A stretch of 64,000 bases of DNA, taken from NCBI RefSeq assembly GCF_003688625.1, contig NZ_RCWY01000002.1:992001-1056000 (forward strand), read 5' to 3'. The notes under the pieces are model-generated. The model was not told where the DNA came from and did no database searches. It saw nothing but the letters and a program-made list of their open reading frames with translations. Of this stretch, positions 1 through 9,863 are shown piece by piece (the first letter of the stretch is position 1; each line of letters opens with the position of its first letter). A program made the translations under genes and the position numbers. Source of the stretch: Sphingomonas sp. PP-CE-3A-406 (GTDB taxonomy: Bacteria > Pseudomonadota > Alphaproteobacteria > Sphingomonadales > Sphingomonadaceae).

Positions 1-2129
1 ACCAGCGGCCCCGGCCGCGTCTTCATCGCGAACTCGAAATACCCGCCCGACCGGGCATCGCGCCCGTTTCGCCCGCGATAGCTGACCGGATACGAGATTT
101 CCGACGTCAGCGCATGATCGCGCTCAGGCTGCATCTCGCCGAGGTGCATCACGTCCACCGACCGTGCGGAGAGATCCTTCAGCCGCGCCTGCTCGGTCAG
201 GAACGCCGCCTCCTCGGTCTTCCATGCTGCCTCGCTGAAGCGCTTGAAATACACCGCACTACGCCGGTCATACTGACTGTAGAACGGCACGAAACTGAGG
301 TCGGCGGGCCGGATAATCCCCTTCGTCGCATAGCCCGCGCCAGCCGTCGGCGTGAACGCGGCGAGCAGATCCGCCCCCACCATCGCCGGATCGGCCTGCT
401 CCCATTTCGCCTCGGTCGAGCCTAGATCGGCGGCCATCACCATCGGCCCGCGCAGCACCGCGACCGTATCGACGTCGCCCGGGGCACTCTCCAGCCGCAG
501 GTAGAGCGGCACGGTGATCGCGACGACATCGCCCACCTTCCACCGCCGCTCGACGATCGCGTAGCCCTTAGCCAGCACCGGCTCGACCGCCGCGCCATTG
601 ACCGTCACCGTCGCGCGTCCGCTCGCCCAGCCCGGCACGCGCAACGCGATCGGAAACCGCCCCGGCCTAGCCAACTTCGTCAGCGTCAGCCGCGATTCCG
701 GCTCGAACGGATAGCGCGTGTCGAGCGTCAGCACCGCACCCCGCGCCTGCCACCGCGCCTCCGCCGGGATGTAGAGATTGACCAGCAGCGTGCCGTCGCC
801 CTCCCAGAAGATCGCCTCGCCGTGCTTGGCATGGCTCTCCATCCCCGTGCCCACGCAGCACCAGAACGCGTCGTCCTTCGGCGTCGAATACTCGCGCGCA
901 GTGCCCGTCATCAGCGGCGTCATATAGGTGAAGCCGGCGTTCTTCGGGTTCTGTGCCGCCATGATGTGGTTCAGGTGCGCACGCTCGTAATAATCGAACA
1001 GCGCGCCGTCCGGCTGCCAGCCGTACAGATGCTGCGTCAGCTTGAGCATGTTGTAGCTGTTGCAATGCTCGCACGTCTGCTCGGTGATGTGGTTCGCGAT
1101 CGTATCGGGCCCGGAGAAATACTCGCGGTCGGCATTGCCGCCGATCACATAGCTGTGATGCTGCGTGACAGTCTTCCAGAAGAACAGCGCGGCGTTCGCG
1201 GGCGCGGGCTTGCCGTTCAATTCGTGAATCCGCGCCAGCCCGACCAGCTTCGGCACCTGCGTATTGGCGTGGAAGTTCGCCAGTCTGTCCTCGCCCGCGA
1301 CCATTGGATCGAGCATCTTCCGGTCGTACAACCGCTCCGCCACGTCGAGCCATTGCTTGTTCCCGGTCCGCGCGGACAGTTCGGCATAGCTCTCGTTCAG
1401 CCCACCATATTCGCACCCGAGCAACATCTGCATCTGCGCATCGTCGAGCGCCGCGAACACTTTCGCGAAATAGGTCGCGAGCCCGGTCGCGACGCTCAGC
1501 GCCTGCGTATTACCCCACGCGGCATGCACGTCGAGCAGCCCCGCAAATACCTTGTGCACCGTATAGAGCGGCGACCACGAGCCGTTGAGATCGAACCCGC
1601 CGGACTTGATCTCGCCGCGCATCACCTCGGGGAAGATCTCCTCGCCGTCGACGATCGTGCCGTCCTTCCGCTTGCGCCCCAGCGCACCGACATAGCCGGT
1701 GCCGCGCTTCGCCTGCGCCCGCGCCAATTCGGTGACGATATAATCCGCGCGAGTACGGCACTCCGCATCGCCGGTCTGCGCATGCATCAGCACGAGCGCG
1801 GTAAGGTAATGGCCGAGCGTATGTCCGGCGATCGTGTCGCTCTCCCACCCGCCATAGAGCGGCGCCTTCGCCGGCAGCCCGGCATACGCCATGAAATTGT
1901 GCAGCAACCGATCCGCGCTCAACCGCAGCAGATACGCGCGATTGACCTCGACCGCGGTCGCGTAGGCGGACGGGAGCAGGCGCACCGCGGACAACGGCAA
2001 AGGCTTGGCCTTGGTCGGGAGCAGCGTCGTCCCCCTGCCAGTCGCGCTCTTGCCAAACGCCTGTTCGCCCACCGACAACAGCGCCGCCGCCGTCGTCCCC
2101 ATCAATACATCCCGGCGGTTTGCGAACAT
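1..2129 (-). CDS. GH127 beta-L-arabinofuranosidase, secreted (3' end outside window)
   Basis: Read on the minus strand from the ATG at 2129, with GGAG about 7 bases upstream; no stop is met before base 1, so the C-terminus is missing. The product begins with a Tat-like leader (NRRDVLMGTTAAALLS). It carries the GH127/DUF1680 metal and nucleophile signature: an E-x-C pair in TCEHCNSYNMLKL, and a second Cys pair in FWCCVGTGMESHAKHGE. In characterised GH127 enzymes these Glu and Cys residues bind zinc and one Cys is the nucleophile. The family removes beta-L-arabinofuranose, for example from hydroxyproline-linked arabino-oligosaccharides. A beta-rich C-terminal part follows. It is divergent from the DUF5695-like gene, and the spacer holds an operator-like site shared with the TonB receptor promoter. 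Family assignment is secure; the exact substrate is inferred. Confidence 0.9.
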   Translation of the reverse strand, partial: MFANRRDVLMGTTAAALLSVGEQAFGKSATGRGTTLLPTKAKPLPLSAVRLLPSAYATAVEVNRAYLLRLSADRLLHNFMAYAGLPAKAPLYGGWESDTIAGHTLGHYLTALVLMHAQTGDAECRTRADYIVTELARAQAKRGTGYVGALGRKRKDGTIVDGEEIFPEVMRGEIKSGGFDLNGSWSPLYTVHKVFAGLLDVHAAWGNTQALSVATGLATYFAKVFAALDDAQMQMLLGCEYGGLNESYAELSARTGNKQWLDVAERLYDRKMLDPMVAGEDRLANFHANTQVPKLVGLARIHELNGKPAPANAALFFWKTVTQHHSYVIGGNADREYFSGPDTIANHITEQTCEHCNSYNMLKLTQHLYGWQPDGALFDYYERAHLNHIMAAQNPKNAGFTYMTPLMTGTAREYSTPKDDAFWCCVGTGMESHAKHGEAIFWEGDGTLLVNLYIPAEARWQARGAVLTLDTRYPFEPESRLTLTKLARPGRFPIALRVPGWASGRATVTVNGAAVEPVLAKGYAIVERRWKVGDVVAITVPLYLRLESAPGDVDTVAVLRGPMVMAADLGSTEAKWEQADPAMVGADLLAAFTPTAGAGYATKGIIRPADLSFVPFYSQYDRRSAVYFKRFSEAAWKTEEAAFLTEQARLKDLSARSVDVMHLGEMQPERDHALTSEISYPVSYRGRNGRDARSGGYFEFAMKTRPGPL

Positions 2130-2142
2130 CTTTATCTCCATT

Positions 2143-2162
2143 CGGATATCGTATACTATACG
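2143..2162. promoter_or_regulatory. Candidate GntR/FadR-type operator, copy 1
   Basis: The short spacer between the divergent GH127 and DUF5695-like genes contains GGATATCGTATACTATA, centred on the palindrome GTATAC. A near-identical sequence (GGATATCGTATATTATA) lies in the TonB receptor promoter near 12875. Many FadR-subfamily GntR regulators of sugar catabolism bind GTATAC-centred palindromes. No GntR gene is in the window, so the regulator is inferred. Confidence 0.5.
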
Positions 2163-2222
2163 TCCGACAAGGCAGCGCAAGTGACACTTTATCCTCACCT
2201 TTGACTTCGAGCGAGTAACGCC

Positions 2223-4949
2223 ATGACAGCCTTCCGCCTCCTGACGCTGCTCCTGGCAACGACCGCGACGCTGCCCGGCGGTGCGCAACCCAAGCCCGCC
2301 AAGCCAAGCTACCGCCCGATCGCGCAGACCCCGCTCCGCACCCCCGCCTTCCGCGTCGCGCTGCGCACCGACACGCAGACGCTCGCCCGATTGTCCCCCG
2401 CCGCCGAGCCCGGCTTCGACTTCGTCTCCGGCGCGCGCGAGGCCGAGCGTGCCGCCGACGGCTACGTCCATATCGGCGACATCCACCTCCGCATCCGCCA
2501 GCCCGGCGGCGCCTGGACCGATTTCGCCTCCGCGCAGCACCGCAGAGCGATCCGCCGCCTACCCGCGACCGGCGCGACGCTCGCCGCCGCCGACATCACC
2601 GCCTCGCTCGGGACCGCCAGCCCCTTGCGCGTCGAGCGCCGCTGGATCGACGACCACGGCGTCCTCGCGCTGCGCTTCACGCTGACCAACACGACGACCG
2701 CCCCCGTCGAGATCGGCGCGCTCGGCATGCCGATGGTGTTCGACAACATCATCACCGACCGCAGCCTCGAACAGGCGCATGCGCAGGCGAGCTTCGTCGA
2801 CCCCTATATCGGCCGCGACGCCGGCTACCTCCAGGTCACTCGCCTCAACGGCGCGGGTCCGGCGCTCCTCGTCCTCCCCGAAAAGGGCACGCCGCTCGAA
2901 GCCTACCGCCCGATTCTCGAAGCCGCCAAGGCGCCGGCGGGCGACATCTTCACCGACCGCAGCAAGAGAGACCAGACCTCCGAAGGCTTCTACGACTGGA
3001 CCGTCGCCAGCAAAGCCTTTGCCGAGAAGGAATGGGCGAAGGCCGGCGAGCAATGGAACGCCCCGACCAGCTTCACGCTAGCCCCCGGCGCGGCGCGCAC
3101 GATCGGCGTCCGCTTCGTCACCGCGCCGTCGATCGCGGCCATCGAGGACACGCTCGTCGCCAACCACCGCCCGGTCGCGGTGGGTATCCCGGGTTATGTC
3201 GTCCCGACCGACCAAGACGCCTCGCTGTTCCTCAAGACCCCGCAACCGATCGCCAAGGTCGAGAGCTTCCCCGCGGGCGCACTCGTCGCAACTCCGGCGG
3301 CAAGCGCGAAAGGCTGGGCTCGCTACACCGTGCGCAGCAAGGGCTGGGGCCGCGCGAGCCTCGCGATCACCTATGCCGACGGCAGCGTCCAGACGGTCAG
3401 CTATTACATCACCAAGCCGCTCGACCAGACGATGGCCGACCTCGGCCGGTTCTCGACGACGAAGCAATGGTACGAGGACAAGGCCGACCCGTTCGGCCGC
3501 AACCCCGCGATCCTCACCTACGACCGCGAGGCCGGCAAGGTGGTCACGCAGGACCCACGTGTCTGGATCTCGGGGATGAGCGACGAAGGCGGCGCGGGCA
3601 GCTGGGTCGCGGCGATTGCGAAACAGCTCGACAACCCCGACCCCACCGAGATCGCCAAGCTGCAACGCCTGGTCGACGAGACGATCCAGGGCGACCTGCA
3701 AGTCCCGGATGGCCCGCATGCCGGCGCGGTGCGGAAGAGCCTGTTCTACTACGATCCCGCCGCGCACCCCGGCTATTACGACCCGACCGTCGACTGGAAG
3801 ACCTGGACCTCCTGGTCGAAGAAGGACGCAGGCGATCTCGGTCGCGCGTACAATTACCCGCACGTCGCGATCGGCCACTGGGTGCTGTACCGCGTCGCGC
3901 GCAATCACCCCGGCCTCGTCACCGCGCATCCGTGGCGCTGGTATCTCGATCACGCGTTCCAGACGACCACCGCGATGATGCGCGACGCGCCCTATTACAC
4001 GCAGTTCGGGCTCATGGAGGGCGACGTGTTCGTCGATATCCTCAAGGACCTGAAGCGCGAAGGCCTGACCGCCGAAGCGACCGAGATGGAACGGCTTATG
4101 AAAAAGCGCGCCGATCACTGGCGCACGCTGCGCTATCCGTTCGGCAGCGAGATGGCGTGGGATTCGACCGGCCAGCCCGAGGTCTACGCGTGGATGCGCT
4201 ATTTCGGTTACCAGCCGCAGGCCGACGTGACGCGGAAAGTGATCCTCGCCTATGACCCGACGATCCCGAGTTGGGGCTATAACGGCAATGCGCGCCGCTA
4301 TTGGGACTTCCTCTATGGCGGCAAATATCCGCGGATCGAACGCCAGCTCCACCATTACGGCTCGACGCTCAACGCCGTCCCGCTGTTCGACGCCTATCGC
4401 GCCGACCCGAAAGACCTGCGGCTGTTGCGGATCGCGTACGGCGGCATGATGGGCGGCATCACCAACATCGACCGCGACGGCTTCTCCTCCGCCGCGTTCC
4501 ACTCCGCGCCCGACATGATGAAATGGGACCCATATAGCGGCGACTACGGCATGGGCTTCTACGGCCACGCGATCACCGCCGCGAGCTATCTGGTGAGAGA
4601 TCCGATCTTCGGCTGGCTCGGTTTCGGCGGCAATGTGGACCAGGCGGCTGGGGCAGTGAGCATCACCCCGAAGGACGGCGCCCGCACGCGGCTCTTCATC
4701 GCGCCCGCCGGATTGTGGATCACGCTGGAGGCGGGGAAGATTGGTCGGGCGACGTATGTCCCGGCGACGGGGGCGGTCACGCTGACGCTCGATGCGGCGA
4801 CGAAGATCAGTCCGACCGCGCGCGTGTTCGTCGAGACGACGACCAAGGCCGGTCGGCCTTACGCTATCGCTGGCAGCACGATCGAACACGGCGGCTACAC
4901 CATCATACTCGGAACGAAGCCCACCGATCTGACCCTGTCGCCGCGATAG
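2223..4949 (+). CDS. Secreted DUF5695-like protein, probable glycan-active enzyme
   Basis: A 908-residue protein with an N-terminal signal peptide (residues 1-21: a hydrophobic LLTLLLATTATLPGG stretch). The N-terminal third is beta-rich. The middle and C-terminal parts are rich in aromatic and acidic residues (WISGMSDEGGAGSW, WKTWTSWSKKDAGDLGRAYNYPH, DIDRDGFSS-like segments), typical of an (alpha/alpha) barrel sugar-binding architecture. I associate this organisation with the DUF5695 family, which has no firmly established activity that I can cite. It is divergent from GH127, shares the candidate operator, and lies beside GH2, S9 and TonB receptor genes, so a role in cleaving the same glycan is likely. 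The ATG at 2223 gives a complete signal peptide, though its ribosome-binding site is weak. The CDS is certain; the function is not. Confidence 0.82.
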   Translation: MTAFRLLTLLLATTATLPGGAQPKPAKPSYRPIAQTPLRTPAFRVALRTDTQTLARLSPAAEPGFDFVSGAREAERAADGYVHIGDIHLRIRQPGGAWTDFASAQHRRAIRRLPATGATLAAADITASLGTASPLRVERRWIDDHGVLALRFTLTNTTTAPVEIGALGMPMVFDNIITDRSLEQAHAQASFVDPYIGRDAGYLQVTRLNGAGPALLVLPEKGTPLEAYRPILEAAKAPAGDIFTDRSKRDQTSEGFYDWTVASKAFAEKEWAKAGEQWNAPTSFTLAPGAARTIGVRFVTAPSIAAIEDTLVANHRPVAVGIPGYVVPTDQDASLFLKTPQPIAKVESFPAGALVATPAASAKGWARYTVRSKGWGRASLAITYADGSVQTVSYYITKPLDQTMADLGRFSTTKQWYEDKADPFGRNPAILTYDREAGKVVTQDPRVWISGMSDEGGAGSWVAAIAKQLDNPDPTEIAKLQRLVDETIQGDLQVPDGPHAGAVRKSLFYYDPAAHPGYYDPTVDWKTWTSWSKKDAGDLGRAYNYPHVAIGHWVLYRVARNHPGLVTAHPWRWYLDHAFQTTTAMMRDAPYYTQFGLMEGDVFVDILKDLKREGLTAEATEMERLMKKRADHWRTLRYPFGSEMAWDSTGQPEVYAWMRYFGYQPQADVTRKVILAYDPTIPSWGYNGNARRYWDFLYGGKYPRIERQLHHYGSTLNAVPLFDAYRADPKDLRLLRIAYGGMMGGITNIDRDGFSSAAFHSAPDMMKWDPYSGDYGMGFYGHAITAASYLVRDPIFGWLGFGGNVDQAAGAVSITPKDGARTRLFIAPAGLWITLEAGKIGRATYVPATGAVTLTLDAATKISPTARVFVETTTKAGRPYAIAGSTIEHGGYTIILGTKPTDLTLSPR

Positions 4950-4993
4950 CCAGAACACCGCCTCTGCTTCCGCCGGGGAGGTGCCCCCTCCCC

Positions 4994-5097
4994 GTCATCC
5001 TGGGCTCGACCCAGGATCCAGAGCCAAGCAGCGCACCGTTTGATGGCTCTGGATCCTGACTTTCGTCAGGATGACGTGAGTCGGGTCAGGATGACGG
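4994..5097. repeat. REP-like inverted repeat
   Basis: Two arms face each other. GTCATCCTGGGCTCGACC begins at 4994 and runs on through CAGGATCCAGAGCC. It pairs with GGCTCTGGATCCTGAC at 5045 and the following GTCAGGATGACG ending near 5076. A third partial arm (GTCAGGATGACGG, 5085-5097) contains the stop codon of the S9 peptidase gene. GTCATCC-type elements are common between sphingomonad genes. Lying between convergent genes, it may also end transcription, but there is no T tract. Confidence 0.75.
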
Positions 5098-7383
5098 AAG
5101 CGCATTCCACTCCGGTACCGCTTCTCCCGCTAGGTTCGCCACGAAGAACCCGAACTGCCGCCGCGCGACATAGTCGATCGGCCCGGTCGAGCGCCCGACG
5201 CTATGCTCGCCACCCGGCACCACCAGCAGCTCGAAATCCTTCCCCGCACGGATCAGCGCATCCGTGACCTGCATCGTCGAGGCGGGGTCGACGTTGCTGT
5301 CCTGCTCGCCGACGATCATCAGCAGCTTGCCGGTCAGTTGCGCGGCATGATCGACGCCCGATGCCGCGGCATAGCTCGCGTCGACCGGCCAGCCGAGCCA
5401 CTGTTCGTTCCAGCTGATCTTGTCCATCCGGTTGTCGTAGCAGCCCGCATAGGCCACCCCGACCTTGTAGAACTCGCCGTGGAACAGCAGCGCGTTCAGC
5501 GTACTCTGCCCGCCCGCCGACGCCCCATAGATGCCGACCCGGCCGATATCGTAGGACGGGTCCTTCGCCGCCATCGCGCGATGCCACAGGATACGATCGG
5601 GGAAACCTGAATCGGCCAGGTTCTTCCACGCGACGTCCTGGAACGCCTTCGAGCGGTTGGCGGTCCCCATCCCGTCGATCTGCACGACGATAAAGCCGAG
5701 ATCGGCCTGCTCCTGCATGCCGATGACCTTGTCACCGCCGGAATGATAGCCGAACGGCCAATATTGCTTGGGTACGAAGCTGTCGTGCGGCCCGGCGTAG
5801 ATGTTCTCGATCACCGGGTATTTCTCGCGTGGATCGTAATCGCGCGGGCGGACGACGACGCCCCAGATGTCGGTTTTTCCGTCACGCCCCTTCGCGACGA
5901 ACACCTCGGGCGGCCGGAACCCCGCCGCGCGCAACGCACTGTCGTCACCCCTGGTGATCGTCGCGACCAACGCACCGTCGCTCGACCGATGCAGTTCGCT
6001 GACCGTCGGCAGGTCGACCCGAGAATAGGTGTCGACGTACAGCGACCCATCGGGCGAGAACCGCACGTCGTGATCCGCCTTGGCCGGAGTCAGCGCGGTC
6101 AAGCGGTGGCCGTCGAAATCGATCCGGTAGACGTGGCGGAAATACGGATCTTCACCCGCGTTTATCCCGCTCGCCGCAAACACAATCTGGCGCTTGGCGT
6201 CGTCGACAGCGACCACGTCGCGCACCACCCAGTCCCCAGTCGTGATCCGGTTCTTCACTTTTCCCGTGCGCCCGTCGACGAGATACAGATGGTTCCACCC
6301 ATCGCGCTCCGACGCCCACACGATCTCGGCGCCGAGACCGTTAACCTCATGCGCATAGCGGCGGTCGGCGAACACGAAGGTCTTCGCATCCTCGGTCACC
6401 GCCGCGTGCGCGACGCCGGTCTCCGCATCGACCGCGACGATCCGCGCCTGCCCGAACCCGCGCCGGACATAATCGAACGCGACGCTGCACCCGTCGCTGC
6501 GCCAGCGTGGCGCGGAGAGTTCGTACGCATTGGGGAACAGCGCGTCGTCGATCACCGTCTGGCGTCGCGTGGCGACATCGAACAGCACTGGTCGTTCCTG
6601 ATCGATCGCGTCGCCGGGCTTGGGGTATAACTGGCTTCGAAGCTTTGGCTGAAGCTGGTCGCGCGGCGACAATTCCACCCGCAATACCCGCCGCTGATAG
6701 CCCGGCCGGACACGGTAGATCATGATGTGGCGGCTGTCGGGCGACCAGCGTAGCGTGTCGGGATCGTAGAAATCGCCTGCCGTGCCATCGACGCTGAGCG
6801 GCACTATCGCCGTATCGCCGGTCTTGCGCACGACGAGGTTCTCGCCCTGCACGAATGCGGTCCATTTGCCGTCGGGGGAAACCCTCGGCGTGTTGTCCGC
6901 CGGCACCGCCATGTCGCGCACCACGCCGAAACCGCGTGGGCGGCTCCGGTCGACAGCGGCCTCGCACCGATAGACGACGATCCAGCACTGCCACCGCGTC
7001 TCGTCCAGCGAGAACGCGATCGCCTCGCCATCGTCGGCATAGTCGAACTCGGCGAAAGGCAGGTGCATCGCATCGACCGCCTCGTGTCGCGCATCGCCCA
7101 GCGCCGCCGCAAGCTTGGCCGTATCGAACGCGGGCGACTTGGCGAGCGTCTTCGCGTCCACCGTCTCGAACGCAAACCCGCCTGCCACCGTCTTGCGATA
7201 GGAAAAGCGCCGCCCGTCCGGCGTCCAGTGGGCGGGCCACGCGACCTCGCGCGTCAAGTCCTGCCACGCGCGGCGCAAGCCAATCGAGCGCCGAAACGCA
7301 GCCTCGTTCGGCGCCGCTTCCGCCGCCGCCGATACACACAGCAACACCAGCGCGAGCGCCCGCGACGAACGACGTACCAGCAT
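5086..7383 (-). CDS. S9 family peptidase (DPP-IV/prolyl oligopeptidase type), secreted
   Basis: A 765-residue protein with a signal peptide (residues 1-23, ALVLLCVSAAAEA). An N-terminal beta-propeller (about 40-480) has repeated WSPDSRHIM- and SPDG-type blades. The C-terminal alpha/beta hydrolase domain carries the nucleophile Ser in GIYGASAGGQS, the Asp in MIVGEQDSNVDP and the His in PGGEHSVGR. This is the full S9 triad, in the order and at the length expected for DPP-IV-like enzymes, which release dipeptides after proline or alanine. Its start overlaps the GH2 stop by one base (TGATG), so the two genes are probably translationally coupled. A proline-specific peptidase within a glycosidase/TonB operon suggests degradation of a proline-rich glycoprotein rather than general proteolysis. 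Confidence 0.93.
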   Translation of the reverse strand: MLVRRSSRALALVLLCVSAAAEAAPNEAAFRRSIGLRRAWQDLTREVAWPAHWTPDGRRFSYRKTVAGGFAFETVDAKTLAKSPAFDTAKLAAALGDARHEAVDAMHLPFAEFDYADDGEAIAFSLDETRWQCWIVVYRCEAAVDRSRPRGFGVVRDMAVPADNTPRVSPDGKWTAFVQGENLVVRKTGDTAIVPLSVDGTAGDFYDPDTLRWSPDSRHIMIYRVRPGYQRRVLRVELSPRDQLQPKLRSQLYPKPGDAIDQERPVLFDVATRRQTVIDDALFPNAYELSAPRWRSDGCSVAFDYVRRGFGQARIVAVDAETGVAHAAVTEDAKTFVFADRRYAHEVNGLGAEIVWASERDGWNHLYLVDGRTGKVKNRITTGDWVVRDVVAVDDAKRQIVFAASGINAGEDPYFRHVYRIDFDGHRLTALTPAKADHDVRFSPDGSLYVDTYSRVDLPTVSELHRSSDGALVATITRGDDSALRAAGFRPPEVFVAKGRDGKTDIWGVVVRPRDYDPREKYPVIENIYAGPHDSFVPKQYWPFGYHSGGDKVIGMQEQADLGFIVVQIDGMGTANRSKAFQDVAWKNLADSGFPDRILWHRAMAAKDPSYDIGRVGIYGASAGGQSTLNALLFHGEFYKVGVAYAGCYDNRMDKISWNEQWLGWPVDASYAAASGVDHAAQLTGKLLMIVGEQDSNVDPASTMQVTDALIRAGKDFELLVVPGGEHSVGRSTGPIDYVARRQFGFFVANLAGEAVPEWNALPSS

Positions 7384-9848
7384 CAGATTGCCTTGGTCAT
7401 GCCGATCAACGGCAGCATCGCCGGCGCCAACCCGTCACCGCGTGCTTCGAGCCGGATCGGCCCGCCCGTCGCACCCGCCTGCACCAGCGCCATGCACAGC
7501 CCGTTGAACGCCGAGCGCGACATCGTATGATCGGGCTCGAGACTGCGCGGATCGCCATTGCCGACGCCGAGCAACTTGGCATCGCCCGACAGCGCGAACG
7601 TCACCCGATCGGACGCAGTCGCCACCTCCCGCCGTTTCGTATCGAGGATCGCGACGCGTACCACCGCCACCTCGCCCGGCGCCAAGTGCCGCCGATCGCT
7701 CGACAGGCCGATCCGCGCCGGCGCACCGGTCGTCTCGCGCACCGCGTGCATCACGCGCTTGCCGCCGCGATACCCGTGCGCCTCGATCCGCCCCGGCGCG
7801 TACGCCACCTGCCATTCGAGATGCGCGTTCTTCGCCACCGCCTGCCGCCCGAGGCTGCGCCCGTTCAGGATTAGCTCGACCGCCTCGCAATTGCTGTGCA
7901 CCCATACCGACACCGGCTGCCCCTCGCGCCCCGCCCGGTTCCAGTGGGGGAACAGGTGCAGCACCGGCTCTCCACTCCACCATGCGCGGTAGTAATAGAA
8001 ATTATCCTTCGGGAAGCCGCACAGGTCCATCTGGCCAAAGTTCGAGACGTTCTCCGGCCAGCGCTCGAACGGAGTCGGCTCGCCGCGATAGTCGAACCCG
8101 GTCCACACGAACCCGCCGCTCAGGAACGGCCGCGCGTCGTAGAAACTCCACCATTTTTCCGCTGTCGTGGCCCATTTGGGGAATTCGCGGTCGTACGCCG
8201 GTACGAAGCCGGCCTTGTCGTCGCGCGCATATTCGCCGCGGGTCATCACCGTGCTGCCCGTCTCGGTGCCGATCATCGGCATGTCGGGGTGCGCCGCGTG
8301 ATACGGATCGATCGCGTCGAGGTAGTAATTGCACCCCATCACGTCGAGCACGCGCGACGCCCCCTCGCCGAACTTGCCGTTGAACGCCTCCGTCACCGGC
8401 CGCGTCCCATCGAGTTCGTAGACCTTGCGCTTCATCGTCTCCGCTATCCGCGCGCCGGTCTCGGTGCCGCGGTGGATCTCCTCGTTGCCGATGCTCCACA
8501 GGATGATGCTCGGATGATTGCGCCCCTGCCGCACCATCCGTTCGAGCTGCCCGAGCCCCTCGGCATTGCTCGACATCTGCCGCGTCTCGTCGATCATCAG
8601 GATGCCCATCCGGTCACACGCGTCGAGGATCGCGGGCGACGGCGAATGATGCGTCGAGCGATACGCGTTGCTGCCCATCGCCTTCAGCCGTTCGAGCCGC
8701 CAGATGTGCAGGCTGTCGGGCACCGCGAAGCCGACCCCGGCATGATCCTGATGGTTGCAGGTGCCCTTGATCTTGACCGGCTTGCCGTTGAGGAAAAAGC
8801 CGTGGGTCGGATCGAACCGGATCGTGCGGACACCGAAGGTGGACGTGTCGCGATCGACCACCGCGCCGTCGACGAGGATCTCACTGATTAGCGTGTAGAG
8901 GTGCGGCGTTTCCAGCGACCATAGCGCGGGCGCAGCGACGCGCGTGTCCTGCGCCGCAATCGCCTTCCCCCAGGCCGGCAAGTCCAGCGGGTCCGCAAAC
9001 AGCACCGCGACCGTCTTTCCGTCCGGCCCGACCACCGTGGACCGCACGCGCGCACCGGCGGCGGGACCGTCATTGTCGATCTCGGTCGAGACCCGCACGA
9101 TCGCGCCATCCGAGCCGACCGAGCACCGCACGGTCGCCCCCCATCGCCGGACATGTACAGGCGCGGTCTTCACGAGCCGCACGTCGCGGTAAAGCCCCGC
9201 CCCCTCGTACGACCACGCCTCGCCGAGGCTCACGTCGCAGCGGATGACGAGCACATTGTCCTCGCCAAGTTTGGCAAAGTCGGTGACGTCGATCTCGAAC
9301 GGCGCATAGCCGCTCTCGTTCGATCCGACGACGAAGCCGTTGAAGATGACGATACAGTCGCGCGCCACGCCGTCGAACTGGAGCAGCAACCGCCGCCACG
9401 CATCCGCCTTCTCAATGCGAATGACGCGCCGATACCAGCCGACGCTGGTCGCCGGCCACATCCGCCCGACCGGCTTGAACCCCTGGAACGATCCGGTGCG
9501 GTCAGCCTCGCTCCCCGCCGGCCCGAACCGTTCGAACGGCAGGTCGACCGCCCAATCGTGTGGCAGCGTCACCGCCGTCCACGCGCTGTCGTCGAACTTG
9601 GGTTCGGCGACCGGCGTACCGACATCACCCGACTTGCCGTACGTGTCATGCGAGCGCCCGAAGCCGAAATCCTTCGCCGGATCGCTCGCATGGCCGAGGT
9701 GGAACCGCCACCCGGTCCCGAGCGACACGATCTCGCGCGGGCTGGCAGAGACCGCCCCGGCCGCACCGATCGGCACAGCGGGAACGATCGCGGCCAGCGC
9801 GGCCACGCCGCCCGTCTTCAAAACGTCGCGGCGGACCATATTCATCAT
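7383..9848 (-). CDS. GH2 family beta-galactosidase-like enzyme, Tat-exported
   Basis: An 821-residue protein with a twin-arginine leader (VRRDVLKTGGVAALAAIVP). The layout is that of glycoside hydrolase family 2: an N-terminal jelly-roll sugar-binding domain, an immunoglobulin-like domain, a TIM barrel and C-terminal beta domains. The acid/base Glu is in ILWSIGNEEIHRG and the probable nucleophile Glu in MIGTETGSTVMTRGEY. The tail (about residues 620-820) resembles the DUF4982/Ig-like module of bacterial beta-galactosidases. It starts 15 bases after the TonB receptor stop and is coupled to the S9 peptidase downstream, so the three form one operon. Family assignment is strong; galactoside rather than glucuronide specificity is inferred. 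Confidence 0.92.
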   Translation of the reverse strand: MMNMVRRDVLKTGGVAALAAIVPAVPIGAAGAVSASPREIVSLGTGWRFHLGHASDPAKDFGFGRSHDTYGKSGDVGTPVAEPKFDDSAWTAVTLPHDWAVDLPFERFGPAGSEADRTGSFQGFKPVGRMWPATSVGWYRRVIRIEKADAWRRLLLQFDGVARDCIVIFNGFVVGSNESGYAPFEIDVTDFAKLGEDNVLVIRCDVSLGEAWSYEGAGLYRDVRLVKTAPVHVRRWGATVRCSVGSDGAIVRVSTEIDNDGPAAGARVRSTVVGPDGKTVAVLFADPLDLPAWGKAIAAQDTRVAAPALWSLETPHLYTLISEILVDGAVVDRDTSTFGVRTIRFDPTHGFFLNGKPVKIKGTCNHQDHAGVGFAVPDSLHIWRLERLKAMGSNAYRSTHHSPSPAILDACDRMGILMIDETRQMSSNAEGLGQLERMVRQGRNHPSIILWSIGNEEIHRGTETGARIAETMKRKVYELDGTRPVTEAFNGKFGEGASRVLDVMGCNYYLDAIDPYHAAHPDMPMIGTETGSTVMTRGEYARDDKAGFVPAYDREFPKWATTAEKWWSFYDARPFLSGGFVWTGFDYRGEPTPFERWPENVSNFGQMDLCGFPKDNFYYYRAWWSGEPVLHLFPHWNRAGREGQPVSVWVHSNCEAVELILNGRSLGRQAVAKNAHLEWQVAYAPGRIEAHGYRGGKRVMHAVRETTGAPARIGLSSDRRHLAPGEVAVVRVAILDTKRREVATASDRVTFALSGDAKLLGVGNGDPRSLEPDHTMSRSAFNGLCMALVQAGATGGPIRLEARGDGLAPAMLPLIGMTKAI

Positions 9849-9863
9849 GCCATCATCCCAGCG

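Noticed and set aside
822..2204. Long plus-strand open frame of 460 codons
   Set aside because: It is antisense to the GH127 gene; its translation is His/Arg/Leu-rich shadow sequence typical of high-GC DNA. The same applies to the long frames at 3078-4958 (minus) and 9153-12734 (plus).
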